Assembly: GCA_963835465.1 (NCBI GenBank)
Contig: CAWIFR010000006.1
Span: 558,001 to 622,000, forward strand
Source: Bog-756 sp963835465
GTDB lineage: Bacteria > Actinomycetota > Acidimicrobiia > Acidimicrobiales > RAAP-2
Direction of reading: 5' to 3'
Length of the DNA stretch: 64,000 nt
In this document: in pieces, positions 1 to 9,185 of the stretch
Layout: each line of letters begins with the position of its first letter
Position numbering within the stretch: position 1 is the first letter of the stretch
Notes under the pieces: model-generated
The model's database searches: none
What the model was told of the DNA's origin: nothing
Seen by the model: the letters and a program-made list of their open reading frames with translations, nothing else
Translations under genes and position numbers: made by a program

Positions 1-159
1 ATTCCCACTGCCACCACCACGACCGCCGACCACAATGCCACCGCCTGGGCCAACGCCCGCGGCCCACTGCGTGTCGGGCCGCGGGGGAACCACCGGTCCA
101 GCCCGAACGTGGAGATTTGGCTCATGGGTAGGTCAGGGGTTCGCTCATCGACGTGTTAG
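1..159 (+). CDS. Possible C-terminal end of an unidentified gene (partial)
   Basis: An open frame enters from the left edge and ends at a TAG at 157-159, giving about 52 residues. Its codons are strongly GC-biased at the third position, as in the real genes here, and it ends with a stretch reading VEIWLMG. I recognise no domain, and the frame could be fortuitous in DNA this GC-rich. The 272 bases from there to the next gene at 432 show no convincing gene; overlapping short frames occur on both strands. They presumably hold the promoter of the polysaccharide genes, but I see no clear -35/-10 pair. Confidence 0.3.
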   Translation: MPTATTTTADHNATAWANARGPLRVGPRGNHRSSPNVEIWLMGRSGVRSSTC

Positions 160-431
160 GCATCGGTATCTAGGCCCCGGCGACTTGAGCAGGGCACGGT
201 GTCGTCCCTACCGCCCCAGGCCGATTGCCGCTCAAGATGCCCCGCCCGTGTGTCGACGCTCTCTACAGCCGCTTCTCCATCGTGGGACCACGCTGGAGGC
301 GGTCACCTGTCCAACCACCGAGGAACGAATATGACATCCCCACGACGGGACCACAGCTACACCAGAGTGACGCCTCGGCATCGCCTCGGGGTGTGCGGTC
401 CTGCCGTCGCCACATCCGCTCCTCGTGACCT

Positions 432-2111
432 TTGGGTCACTGCAGAGAAAGCGATCCTCCACTGACGTTCCGCGAGTTCCTCTCGAGCCTCTGGCGCAGG
501 CGCCTGACCATCCTGGTCACCGTGGTGGTGGCCGTGGTGGCCGCGCTCGCCTACTCGAAGATCCAGACACCCAAGTTCGAATCCTCAGCCTCGGTGCAGG
601 AGAACGGCATCAGCTCGACGGCGACCGGCAGCGGGAACTCCCCCGTAACGCTGCCCGACCCCGTCCAAGAGCTTGGGAGCACCGCGGTCCAAGAGCGCGC
701 CGCGAAGCTCCTGGGGGACAGCAGCACCGCTCGCGTAGCCGCGGATGTCACCGGCACCGTCGATGCCACCACCGGTCAACTGGTCATCACCGCCACCGAC
801 TCCAGCGCCAGCCAGGCCCAGGCCGTGGCCAAGGCCTATTCCCAGGCATACGTCGACCAGATCCAGGCGCTGGTCCAGTTCCAGGCGGACAAGCTCAACA
901 CCGAACTGAGCACACTGCAACATCAGATCGCTGCCCTGCAGGGGAGCAATCCGGGTGGGACGAATTCGGTCATCACCGCCCAGATCACCGGGTTGACCAC
1001 CACGCTCAGCTCACTGCAGTCCCAGCTGACCAGCCTCCAATTCGGTGAGCCGTACGCCTCCGTCCAGGTGGCGGCCAGCCTGCCCGGGGCGCCCTCCGGT
1101 CTGAGCACCCCGAAGCTTCTGGCCATCGGCATCGTGGCCGGCCTTCTGGCCGGGTGCGGTATTGCCCTGGCCCGCGACCAGCTGGACACGCGGCTGCGCA
1201 ACAGCCCCGATCTGGGGAGCATCACTGACTCCCCGATACTGGCCGAACTGCCCGTCGACCCCGAGGTGCGCTCGGGGAGCGTCTCCATCTCAATGGTCCA
1301 GGCTCCTCAGTCCCAGATGGCCGAAGCCATCCGCGAGCTGCGCACCAGCCTACGCGTGATCCTCGATGACACCCCATGCCCGGTCATCGCCGTCACCAGC
1401 CCAGAACCCGGAGACGGCAAGACGTTCGTGGCCGCCAACTTGGCCGCGGCCTGGGCCATGAGCGGCAGCAAGGTCATCGTGGTGTCGGCCGACTTCCGGC
1501 GGCCCCGTCTGGAGGAGGTCTTCGGCCTGCCCCTCGGTGGAAGGCCGGGCCTGGCCGACCTGGTCCGGTCGAGCTGGAAGACTCCCGAGCCGACGAGGCG
1601 ACAGGCGGGGTCCCGCGAAGCCTCATGGTCAGAGACCCCGGTATTCGGTCGCGGTGGCACCGACGAGGGTAGGCCTGCACTGGCGGGCGTGGGACAGGTG
1701 GCCGTCGATCAAGAGCCCTCCCCAGAGTCTGACCCGTCGTCGGTCGCCTCCCACTTGGTGGACAGCGGGATCTGGGGGCTGCAGATCCTCCCGGCCGGCA
1801 TCCAGCTGGAGAATCCGAGCGAACTGTTCGGCAGCCCCGGCATGCAGCCGGTGATCGACCAGCTCCGCCTCCTGGCCGACGTGATCCTGGTCGACACGCC
1901 GCCCGTGCTGGTCGTTCCCGACACCGCCATCATCGGGACCTTCACCCAGGGGGCCGTGGTGGTGGCGTCCGAGGGCAAGACCGACCGAGCCGACCTCGAG
2001 CGCACCGTGCACCGCCTCGAGTCGACCAACTGCCCGGTCCTCGGGGTGGCGATCAACCAGGTCCGCCGGGCCTCGGCCAACTCGTACCACTCCTACGCCT
2101 ACAAGCAATGA
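432..2111 (+). CDS. Polysaccharide biosynthesis tyrosine autokinase (Wzz domain plus BY-kinase)
   Basis: A 559-residue fusion of a Wzz/chain-length determinant and a BacA-type tyrosine kinase, which controls polymerisation and export of a surface polysaccharide at the cytoplasmic membrane. The N-terminus has the typical LTFREFLSSLWRRR lead and a membrane segment at about 25-41. A periplasmic coiled region follows at about 125-205, then a second membrane segment at about 228-246. The kinase half shows a Walker A motif SPEPGDGKT (323-331), a Walker A' motif VIVVSADFRRPR (348-359) and a Walker B motif VILVDTPPV near 482. About 75 poorly conserved residues separate A' from B. The C-terminal tyrosine cluster is short (YHSYAYKQ). 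The TTG start at 432 follows directly on an in-frame stop, so no earlier start exists. It overlaps the next gene by ATGA. Confidence 0.9.
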   Translation: MGHCRESDPPLTFREFLSSLWRRRLTILVTVVVAVVAALAYSKIQTPKFESSASVQENGISSTATGSGNSPVTLPDPVQELGSTAVQERAAKLLGDSSTARVAADVTGTVDATTGQLVITATDSSASQAQAVAKAYSQAYVDQIQALVQFQADKLNTELSTLQHQIAALQGSNPGGTNSVITAQITGLTTTLSSLQSQLTSLQFGEPYASVQVAASLPGAPSGLSTPKLLAIGIVAGLLAGCGIALARDQLDTRLRNSPDLGSITDSPILAELPVDPEVRSGSVSISMVQAPQSQMAEAIRELRTSLRVILDDTPCPVIAVTSPEPGDGKTFVAANLAAAWAMSGSKVIVVSADFRRPRLEEVFGLPLGGRPGLADLVRSSWKTPEPTRRQAGSREASWSETPVFGRGGTDEGRPALAGVGQVAVDQEPSPESDPSSVASHLVDSGIWGLQILPAGIQLENPSELFGSPGMQPVIDQLRLLADVILVDTPPVLVVPDTAIIGTFTQGAVVVASEGKTDRADLERTVHRLESTNCPVLGVAINQVRRASANSYHSYAYKQ

Positions 2112-3019
2112 CCCGGGCGGCGACGGCCAGCACCGACCAACCGTCGGCCGGCCCGCACCCTGGGGATCCCCCGGTTCACGTGGTAGTGGTCGCCTATGGG
2201 GCCGCCGGTCTGCTCGACCTCTGCCTCGGTGAGCTGGATGGTGCCTACCCGGTGCTGGTGGTGGACAACTCCTCCGATCCCGATGTGGCCACCGTGGCCG
2301 GTCGGCACGGGGCCCATTACGTCGACCCCGGCTGCAACCTAGGTTTCGCCGGCGGAGTCAACGTCGGCCTTGGGCAGTTGGACTCAGGTCAGCCCGCGGA
2401 CGGGTATGTCCTCCTCCTCAATCCCGACGCGGCCATCGCCCCGGCCGGCATAGAGGGGCTGAGCCACTGTCTGGGCGCCGACCCCCGCCTGGCCTGCGTG
2501 GCCCCGGCCCAGGTCGACCGGTCTGGTGGGTCGCCAGCCCGGGTGGGATGGCCGTTCCCCACACCGGCGGGAGCCTGGGTGGAGGCCATCGGCCTAGGTG
2601 CCCTCCGCCGCGCCGACGACTTCCTGATCGGAGCGGTGCTCCTCGTCCGGAAGGCGGCCCTGACCGATGTCGGAACGTTCGACGAGCAGTTCTTTCTCTA
2701 CGCCGAGGAGACCGACTGGCAGCGACGCGCCCACGATCGGGGTTGGCGCGTGGCCCTCTGCCCCGAGGTGGTTGCTGTCCATGCGGGGGCGGGCACGGGC
2801 GGGGACGCTGCGGTGCGCGAGGCCCATTTCCACGCTTCGCACGAGCGCTACCTACGCAAGTACCACGGCGCGGCAGGATGGCAGGTCTATCGGGCCGGAG
2901 TCATGGTCGGGGCCCTCGCTCGCGCCCTTGTGCTCCCCGGGGAACGAGGACGCCAGGCCGCCGACCGCTTCCACCTCTACCGTCGCGGGCCTTGCCGGAT
3001 CGAGTCCCAACTCCGATGA
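2108..3019 (+). CDS. Glycosyltransferase family 2 (rhamnosyltransferase-like)
   Basis: A 303-residue GT-A fold glycosyltransferase, expected to transfer a nucleotide-activated sugar to a lipid-linked or growing glycan at the inner face of the membrane. Seen directly: the N-terminal VHVVVVAYGAAGLLDLCL strand, the VVDNSSD nucleotide-binding turn, NLGFAGGVNVGL, and the metal-binding segment LLLNPDA. The acceptor-side motif EQFFLYAEETDWQRRA near residue 200 is typical of the WbbL/rhamnosyltransferase branch of GT2. Its ATG overlaps the stop of the upstream kinase (ATGA), and its own stop overlaps the next gene the same way, so all three are probably translated as a coupled operon. Donor sugar and acceptor cannot be read from the sequence. 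Confidence 0.88.
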   Translation: MTRAATASTDQPSAGPHPGDPPVHVVVVAYGAAGLLDLCLGELDGAYPVLVVDNSSDPDVATVAGRHGAHYVDPGCNLGFAGGVNVGLGQLDSGQPADGYVLLLNPDAAIAPAGIEGLSHCLGADPRLACVAPAQVDRSGGSPARVGWPFPTPAGAWVEAIGLGALRRADDFLIGAVLLVRKAALTDVGTFDEQFFLYAEETDWQRRAHDRGWRVALCPEVVAVHAGAGTGGDAAVREAHFHASHERYLRKYHGAAGWQVYRAGVMVGALARALVLPGERGRQAADRFHLYRRGPCRIESQLR

Positions 3020-4161
3020 ACCTGTCTCCGGCCCCCCTTGCCGTGGTGCACGTGGTGGTCACTGACGCCTTTGCCGGGGTGGAGCGCTACGTGGCCCAGG
3101 TCTCCGGCGAACTGGCCGCCCGAGGCCACACGGTCCATACCATCGGGGGGAATCCGGCCCGCATGCGGGGCCAGCTTCCGGCGGCCGTCTCGGCGCAGCC
3201 GGCCAGCACCCTGCTCGCCGCGGCGAGGGCCCTGGCCAAGACCAGGGACGTCGATCTGGTCCACGTGCACATGACCGCAGCGGAAGGCGCTGCCTGGCTT
3301 GCCCGACCTGCCCATCCGGTCCCAGTCGTCGCCACCCGCCACTTCCCCCGCTCGCGGGGATCGAGCGCTATGGCCCGGGCCCTGGCCTGCGTGACGAGCC
3401 GGGCCATCACGTGCGACATTGCCATCAGCCAGTTCGTCGCCGACGCCATCGACGGGCCCTCAGTCCTGATCGCCAATGGGGTGCCCCTTCGGCCTCAGGC
3501 TCCACTCGTGGCGCTAGCCGTGGTCATGTTGCAACGACTCGAGCCCGAGAAGGCTCCCGTCCTCGGCGTCGAGGCCTTTGCCCGCAGCGGACTCGGCGAT
3601 CGGGGCTGGCGCCTGACCGTGGCCGGCGTTGGCCAGCTCCAGGCCGACCTGGAGCGAGTGGCCCGGAACTGGGGCATCTCGGAGCAGACCGAGTTCGTCG
3701 GCCATGTGGCCGACACCGATGCCTTGCTCGAGGGGGCATCGATCTTCCTGGCTCCCGGCCACCTCGATGGCTTCGGGCTCTCCGTGGTGGAGGCCATGGC
3801 CCACGGCGTACCGGTGGTGGCGGGACGGGGCGGGGGTCACCAGGAAACACTCGGCGAGGACGGTCTGCTCTTCCCTCCCGGGGACGGCCCTGCCGCCGCC
3901 GCTGCCCTCCGTCGTCTGGGCGCCGATGCGGCTCTCCGGCAGTCAATGGGCACAGCGCTCCGCCTTCGCCAACAGCGCCACTTCTCCCTCTCCGGCCATG
4001 TGGACCGGCTCGAGGTGCTCTACCGTGCCGTTGTCGACGCGTCCCGAACGCCGGGTGGCCGCTTCGACCCGGCCGGCTTCCCCGAACCGGGGACTCCCGT
4101 CATCGCCGGGAGTCAGTCCCCTGTCGGCTCCACCGGACCGGCCGACACCGCGGCTCGGTAG
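3016..4161 (+). CDS. Glycosyltransferase family 4
   Basis: A 381-residue GT-B fold enzyme. The N-terminal acceptor domain begins VVHVVVTDAFAGVERYVAQV. The C-terminal donor domain carries RLEPEKAP, the EFVGHVAD segment, and the GT4 signature running from LDGFGLSVVEAMAHGVPVVA to ETLGEDGLLFPPGD, with the conserved E-x7-E pattern that binds the nucleotide-sugar phosphates. The frame is open further upstream, but ATG 3016 is chosen because it overlaps the stop of the GT2 gene (ATGA) and starts exactly at the first beta strand. It is the third gene of the polysaccharide operon. Its end overlaps the tail of the convergent glycosyltransferase by about 49 bases. Confidence 0.88.
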   Translation: MNLSPAPLAVVHVVVTDAFAGVERYVAQVSGELAARGHTVHTIGGNPARMRGQLPAAVSAQPASTLLAAARALAKTRDVDLVHVHMTAAEGAAWLARPAHPVPVVATRHFPRSRGSSAMARALACVTSRAITCDIAISQFVADAIDGPSVLIANGVPLRPQAPLVALAVVMLQRLEPEKAPVLGVEAFARSGLGDRGWRLTVAGVGQLQADLERVARNWGISEQTEFVGHVADTDALLEGASIFLAPGHLDGFGLSVVEAMAHGVPVVAGRGGGHQETLGEDGLLFPPGDGPAAAAALRRLGADAALRQSMGTALRLRQQRHFSLSGHVDRLEVLYRAVVDASRTPGGRFDPAGFPEPGTPVIAGSQSPVGSTGPADTAAR

Positions 4162-5277
4162 AGGGTCAACTGCGCAGCGGCCACGCTGGCCCACGAGTAG
4201 CGCTGGGCCCCGGCGATCCCCGCCTCGGACAGTCGCGTCCACAGGCCGGGCTCATCCAGTAGCCGACCGAGGGCGGTCCGGAGGGCGGTCGGGGTCGCGG
4301 GGTGGGACGAGGAGGCCCTCGTCCCCGACCACCTCGGGCAGGGCCCCGCTGGCACTGGCCACCACGGGTACGCCCGAGGCCTGGGCCTCCACCACCACCC
4401 GACCGAACTGTTCGAGCCAGCCGGGCATGGGCACCGAGGGGACGGCCAGTACGTCGATGGCCGGGTAGATGGCCGGAATGCTCCCCTCGTCCACATGACC
4501 GTGGAAGGACACCCGATCGGCGATCCCGAGGCGAGTGGCGTCGGCCCTCAGGCGGTCCAGCTCCGGTCCGGCCCCGAAGACGTCAAGATCCATTCGGTCA
4601 TCGTCGGCTACCGCCTCCAGCAGCACATCGACCCCCTTGTGGGGGATCAGGCGGCCGACGAACCCGACCCGCAGCCTCCCGGCCGGCGGCGCCTGTCCGG
4701 TGGGTTGGAACCGTTCGACATCGACACCCAGCGGGAGTAGCGCCCACAGGCCACGAAACCCCTTGCGCCGCAGAATCTCGCCGGCTTCCACATTGCACGT
4801 GTAGGCGCCGGATGCCGCCCTCAGGGACCAGCGCTCGAACCACCGGAACGGTGGCGGGTACCGCTTGTCGATGTTCTGGGCCGACGACACGAGAAAGGGG
4901 ATACGAAGGGAGCGCAACCGGCACAGGGCGAGCACCTCGGCCACGGCCAGCCCGAACGGCTCCTCGTGCAGGTCGATGAGGTCCCACGGTGTCGAGCCCA
5001 GCACCCGCCAGAGGGCGTAGGGGCTGTAGACGAACAGGTTGGGGTGCCGCCCGAAGGTGGTGACCGGCACGGCGAACGTGTCACCGTCGGGGGTGAACGG
5101 CACCACCGATCCACCCTCCTCCCACCTGGCTGCGGTGACCAGAGCGAGGTCAGCCCCTCCGGACCGGAGCAGGCGCTCCCGCTCCCTCCATGCCGTAACC
5201 ACACCGCTGTGGGAGATACGCAGGACCCGGAGGGGCCGGGCCGCCGTCGCCGGCACCTCGTCCGCCCCGGGCGTCAC
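4113..5277 (-). CDS. Glycosyltransferase family 4 (one frameshift near 4291)
   Basis: Encodes about 387 residues of a GT-B glycosyltransferase. Visible are VLRISHSGV at the N-terminus, LIDLHEEPFGLA, GFVGRLIPHKGVDVLLEAV and VSFHGHVDEGSIPAIY. The donor-site block EQFGRVVVEAQASGVPVVAS precedes LPEVVGDEGLLVPPRDP. The frame then breaks in a run of four G at 4291-4294; removing one base continues into PTALRTALGRLLDEPGLW and a normal C-terminus. This is most likely a sequencing indel. The GTG start at 5277 overlaps the stop of the upstream DUF4012 gene (GTGA), implying translational coupling. Together they form the minus-strand arm of the polysaccharide locus. Confidence 0.82.
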
Positions 5278-7028
5278 CACGAGATGGTGGTCGGCGCGCT
5301 GTCGTCGAAGGACGCGCCTCCCGAGGTCCACTGCTCCGCAGGGATGCGGGCCGAGGGCACCAGCGTCATCGACCCGTGGCTCCCCGGCATCGAAAAGCGG
5401 ATGACCACCGTCGACGAGGCCCCCTGCGGGACAGCTACCGGCGCGGCGACGACCCACGTGGGCCCTTCTGCCCCCTTGACGGCCAAAGGCCCCGCCCCGG
5501 TCACGGTGATGTGCGAAGCCCGCGCCGGCAGGTTGGCCGAGATGAGCCCCCGGTAGCCGCCGTAGCTCACCGGCTCCCCGGGGAACGGTCCAGCGATGAA
5601 CTGCGACTGCCCATCCGGCGTGGTGTTGTCCATGCGCGTCGTCAGGGTGATCGTGGTGTCGCCCCCGGATGGGGTGGTGGTCACCGCTACATGAACCGGA
5701 AGGTACTGGTCGAGCTTGTTGCCGCCCAGATTGATGACCGACACGTCCACCGAACGCGGGGTGAGGCTGCCGCTGACGCCACTCACCACCCAGGCCGCCT
5801 GGTCCACCGGGTTCTTCGACCACACCATCAGATGGCGCCCGGCCACGGCCGAGGACACCGCGGAGGACAGGGCCTTGATGTCGAGATTCTGGCCCTGCAG
5901 CTGGTGCAGGACGGCACCGGTCAAGGCGCCCAGGGCATCCTGTCTGGAGCCGTCCCCGGTGGCGTTGTCGGTGAGACCGTTGTACTGGTCGTGCAGCAGG
6001 TACTGCTCGACCGTGTCGGCACTGACCGTCTGGCCTCCGGCCTGTACCGGCCCAGTGGCCTCCAGGAGCTGGCGGAGCCCGGCCACGTCGAGGGAAAGCA
6101 CCCCGTCCACCGGCTGGCCAGTCAACTTGGTCCACATGGCCGCGGCCAACGGAGCGGTCACGTTGAACTGGGGCGTCCAGCCCAGGTTGCGCATGTCCAG
6201 CGTCGGATAGAGCCATCCCCAGTTCCGGGCGAAGTCACCGGTCACCGGGACGGCACCGACGGGCAACGTTTTTTGCCCCGACGGACTGAAGTCCCCCAGC
6301 TGGACCGAGCCGTTCGACGTCGTGGCCACGCCCACGTCGAGGAACGCACCCGATCCCGAGCGCATCTCGGCATTGTTCGAGGCCAACACCACATAGGTCT
6401 GGGGGCCCTGCAGGATGCCCGCCACCGCCGCCGACACACCCGCCGCCTTGGCGAGCCGCAGCCGGGCGTCGTCGAGCTGGTTGACGAACTCGTCGTGCTT
6501 GGAGGCCAGGGGGGCGACCAGGGCTGCGGAGGGACCGGTGTCGATGCCGGCCAGCTGGCGCTGTGCCGAGGCGGCGATGGTCGACAACTGTCGGAGCGAC
6601 GCCACACGCTCGGGCCCGGCGGTGTGGGGCTCGTCCAACACGCCGTGGACCTGGCTCAGGAACGACGAACCTACCTCGGAGACGGTGACCGCAGCCGAAC
6701 TCAGCGCCCGCACCGACCGTACCTGCCGGCCCAGGACGGGCACGATGGTGATCGGAGTGAACAGGGGCGAGGAGAGATCGGACCGGGCGGCGGCGAACTC
6801 CGCCTTGGCCGCGTCGAGCAGATGCACCGACTCGGCTGAGGTCAGTTGGCCCGGGGTCAGGTTGGCCTTCACCTGCTCCAGGGAGGCCAGGCCCTGCTTG
6901 TCGTGGTGATAGGCCGACACCGTCTTGACCGCCACCAGGGCGCCCCAGACCACCAGCACCAGCACGACGGCACTGATGACCAACCAGGTGCGACGCCGCC
7001 AACCGACTCTCTCGCTCACGGCATCCAC
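5274..7028 (-). CDS. DUF4012 domain-containing membrane protein
   Basis: About 584 residues. One N-terminal membrane segment (WLVISAVVLVLVVWGALVAV) is followed by a large extracytoplasmic part. Several stretches look like the actinobacterial DUF4012 family: YVVLASNNAEMRSGSGAFLD, GAVPVTGDFARNWGWLYPTL and SLDVAGLRQLLEATGPV. These proteins are often encoded within polysaccharide clusters; their molecular role is unknown. I chose GTG 7028 because GGAG lies seven bases upstream; an in-frame GTG at 7079 would add 17 residues. Its stop overlaps the start of the following glycosyltransferase. Divergent from the sortase gene, with about 200 bases between them for both promoters. Confidence 0.82.
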   Translation of the reverse strand: MDAVSERVGWRRRTWLVISAVVLVLVVWGALVAVKTVSAYHHDKQGLASLEQVKANLTPGQLTSAESVHLLDAAKAEFAAARSDLSSPLFTPITIVPVLGRQVRSVRALSSAAVTVSEVGSSFLSQVHGVLDEPHTAGPERVASLRQLSTIAASAQRQLAGIDTGPSAALVAPLASKHDEFVNQLDDARLRLAKAAGVSAAVAGILQGPQTYVVLASNNAEMRSGSGAFLDVGVATTSNGSVQLGDFSPSGQKTLPVGAVPVTGDFARNWGWLYPTLDMRNLGWTPQFNVTAPLAAAMWTKLTGQPVDGVLSLDVAGLRQLLEATGPVQAGGQTVSADTVEQYLLHDQYNGLTDNATGDGSRQDALGALTGAVLHQLQGQNLDIKALSSAVSSAVAGRHLMVWSKNPVDQAAWVVSGVSGSLTPRSVDVSVINLGGNKLDQYLPVHVAVTTTPSGGDTTITLTTRMDNTTPDGQSQFIAGPFPGEPVSYGGYRGLISANLPARASHITVTGAGPLAVKGAEGPTWVVAAPVAVPQGASSTVVIRFSMPGSHGSMTLVPSARIPAEQWTSGGASFDDSAPTTISW

Positions 7029-7231
7029 TCGATAGCTCCAGGCGTCGGCGTCCCGGGGACCCCCGTGCGAGCGGACCACTCGGGCCGACGCGTCGGACAG
7101 GCGACTCCCTGCTCAATCGTACCGGGTCCCGTGCGCCGTCCCTGGTCAATGCCCCTTCGCGCCTTCCGCCCGATGTTCGTCCCGGACGTGGGCGCCCAGG
7201 CCTCGGCCTCCCGGGCCGCTAGCATCCCTGC

Positions 7232-8146
7232 GTGTCGTTCACGACCATCCGGGTGACTGTCGGACGGATAGTGCTGGTCGCGGGCATCCTGATCCTCCTG
7301 TTCATCCCCTACCTGCTGTGGGGCACCGGTCTCATCACCGCCCGCAACCAGTCGGCCCTGACCGCACAGTTCGAGGCGGCGCAGCAGAAGGCCGACTCCC
7401 ACCCGGCCAAGACCATTCAGGCCCCGCCCCAGAACGCCACCCCCCCGACCCCACAGCTGGCGCCCACCATTCCCGCTCCCCCCATCGGCAGTCCTGTCGG
7501 GACCATTCAGATCCCCAAGATCAACTTGGCCATGACCGTCGTCGAGGGCACCGACGAGGCCCAACTCGCCATGGGTCCGGGCCACTACCCGACCACACCC
7601 CTGCCCGGTCAGGCCGGGAATGTGGCGATCGCCGGCCACCGGACCACCTACCTCCACCCCTTCTACAGCCTCGACGCCCTGGTACCGGGTGACCTGATCT
7701 TCGTCACCACACTGCAGGGGACGTTCCTCTACAAGGTCTCCGGAAGCTTGGTCGTCGACCCTACCGACGTGGCCGTGGTGGCACCGACGCCCACTCCACA
7801 GCTCACGCTCACCACCTGCAACCCCCGGTACAGCGCCAGCCAGCGCCTGGTGGTCCACGCCGCACTCGTGGCCAGTGAGCTGACCCATCCCACCAGCACC
7901 CCGGTGGCCGTCACCACGCACCACGGCGCCCCGAAGTTGTCGACGCCGCAGCCTTCCAAGGAGTGGGCCCCGGCCATCCTGTGGGGCGTGGTCGTGGCCG
8001 CGCTGGCCACCGGCGTGTGGATGGTGGCACTACGTACCCGCCGGGGGCAGCGGGTCCTCGCCGTTGGTGCCGGCACAGTGGTGTGGCTCGTCGTGGTGTT
8101 CTTCTTCTTCCAGGCGGTCACGCCCCTGCTCCCGGCCAGCTATTAG
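7232..8146 (+). CDS. Class E-type sortase with extra C-terminal membrane segments
   Basis: A 304-residue membrane transpeptidase that cleaves a sorting signal in exported proteins and attaches them to the cell envelope. An N-terminal membrane segment (about 8-30) and a proline-rich linker precede the catalytic domain. The triad is visible: His136 in AGHRTT, Cys196 in TLTTCNPRYSASQRLVV and Arg205 in the same motif. The TCNPR-type active site is characteristic of actinobacterial class E enzymes. Two hydrophobic segments follow the catalytic domain (about 243-262 and 272-295), more than the single anchor of typical class E members. The start is GTG 7232. The neighbouring minus-strand gene encodes an LPFTG protein, a likely substrate. 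Confidence 0.88.
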   Translation: MSFTTIRVTVGRIVLVAGILILLFIPYLLWGTGLITARNQSALTAQFEAAQQKADSHPAKTIQAPPQNATPPTPQLAPTIPAPPIGSPVGTIQIPKINLAMTVVEGTDEAQLAMGPGHYPTTPLPGQAGNVAIAGHRTTYLHPFYSLDALVPGDLIFVTTLQGTFLYKVSGSLVVDPTDVAVVAPTPTPQLTLTTCNPRYSASQRLVVHAALVASELTHPTSTPVAVTTHHGAPKLSTPQPSKEWAPAILWGVVVAALATGVWMVALRTRRGQRVLAVGAGTVVWLVVVFFFFQAVTPLLPASY

Positions 8147-8292
8147 GGCGCCGGCCAGCCGCTGCACCAGACCCGGCCCACGACCGCGTCCGGGCCGACC
8201 CCGTCGGCCAGCAGTGTCCATGCACGCGGCCCGACGAGGTCGGCTCGGTTCAGCGAAGATGTTCGGGCGAAACGATCACCCGAAGGATGGGA

Positions 8293-8625
8293 TCAGGCCA
8301 CGACCCGGCGGCGGCGGCGCATCAGCACGCTGCCGGCCAGCACCGCTCCGGTGCCGACAACGGCCAACTCGGCCACATCCGCTCCGGTGAAGGGGAGGCT
8401 GGAGGTGGTAGAGGCCGTCTTCACGACATTCGAGCCAGAGCTCGCCGGAACAACAGGATCGGTGGCCTTCCCCGAAACCGTCGGCGTGGTCACGCAGTCG
8501 TTCGGCGTGGTGACCGACCCGGCCGACACGCAGTTCGACGCCGGATCGGCGCCGGCGATACCCGGCACCACAGCCAAAGAGGCCACAGCCAGGCTGGCGC
8601 CCACAATCACTCGTCTTGCCCACAT
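8293..8625 (-). CDS. Small LPFTG-anchored surface protein, probable sortase substrate
   Basis: A 110-residue protein with the full layout of a sortase substrate. A Sec signal peptide (residues 1-26, likely cleaved after AGA) is followed by a short Thr/Ser/Pro-rich mature part holding two cysteines. An LPFTG sorting motif lies at 77-81, then a hydrophobic span and a terminal RRRRR cluster. The mature domain is only about 50 residues and matches nothing I know; the two cysteines could form a disulphide. ATG 8625 is favoured by an AAGGG ribosome site about eight bases upstream. It ends 146 bases from the convergent sortase gene, which probably anchors it. Confidence 0.82.
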   Translation of the reverse strand: MWARRVIVGASLAVASLAVVPGIAGADPASNCVSAGSVTTPNDCVTTPTVSGKATDPVVPASSGSNVVKTASTTSSLPFTGADVAELAVVGTGAVLAGSVLMRRRRRVVA

Positions 8626-8759
8626 AATGGTTGCCCTTCTTCCCGTAGAGGCACCGCCCCTGCGTTCACCCAAAACTCAAGTTCCGACTCCGCTGGAGTC
8701 ATCACCCGTGAAATCCATACTGCAGGCCCGCTGAAGGCTTAGGCAACGCGAGCCCGGAC

Positions 8760-8798
8760 AAAAAGGGTCTCCCACCACTCTAGGTGAGTATCCACCTA
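8760..8798 (-). terminator. Possible weak terminator behind the 8847-9167 gene
   Basis: Read on the minus strand, TAGGTG and CACCTA (8781-8798) form a six-pair stem with a six-base loop. A second short stem GGG-AGA-CCC (8765-8773) runs directly into five T (8760-8764). The position, downstream of the small membrane protein gene and upstream of the LPFTG gene, suits a terminator. Both stems are short, so this is tentative. Confidence 0.3.
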
Positions 8799-8846
8799 CG
8801 CAAAGCGATAATTAGGCCGGTCGCCTGGGAGTTCGTCGGCAGCAAG

Positions 8847-9167
8847 CTAGCCGGGGGCGAGCTGTCCGAAGGTGCTGCAGAGGCCGAACGCCTCGATGAT
8901 GAGAAAGGCGGCCACGATGACCACCACGACCGGAAGGCGCCACCGCGAGCCGGTCCGGGTCATGGGAGCCGGCATGTACCAGGACGGCAGGAGGCCGTCC
9001 TGGAGGTGGAGGTACTGGGCGACAGGCACGGCGTCGGCCTCGGGTGGAGCACCCGGGTCGGCGGCCAGGGCCAGCGCGGTCAGCTCGGCCTCGGTGAAGG
9101 CCCAGTCGGCGTCGGACCTCTGCCCAGCAGGGTCCAGGTTCTGATCGCAGAAGCCGTCTTCGCCCAT
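8847..9167 (-). CDS. Small single-pass membrane protein, unknown function
   Basis: A 106-residue protein with an acidic N-terminal half and a single strong hydrophobic segment near the C-terminus (about 77-95, LPVVVVIVAAFLIIEAFGLC). Just before the membrane segment is LLPSWYMPAPMTRTG. A W-Y-M-P-A-P-M stretch ahead of a lone helix is a pattern I associate with uncharacterised actinobacterial proteins, but I cannot name a family. The topology would leave most of the protein on one side of the membrane with a tail anchor. Codon use matches the neighbours. It precedes the LPFTG gene on the same strand with about 220 bases between, so it may be separately transcribed. Confidence 0.6.
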   Translation of the reverse strand: MGEDGFCDQNLDPAGQRSDADWAFTEAELTALALAADPGAPPEADAVPVAQYLHLQDGLLPSWYMPAPMTRTGSRWRLPVVVVIVAAFLIIEAFGLCSTFGQLAPG

Positions 9168-9185
9168 AGGACCCCCGTCCCGCCC

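Noticed and set aside
4252..6216. 654-residue minus-strand open frame
   Set aside because: Its N-terminal half is an out-of-frame shadow of the DUF4012 gene; only the region after 5277 is the glycosyltransferase.
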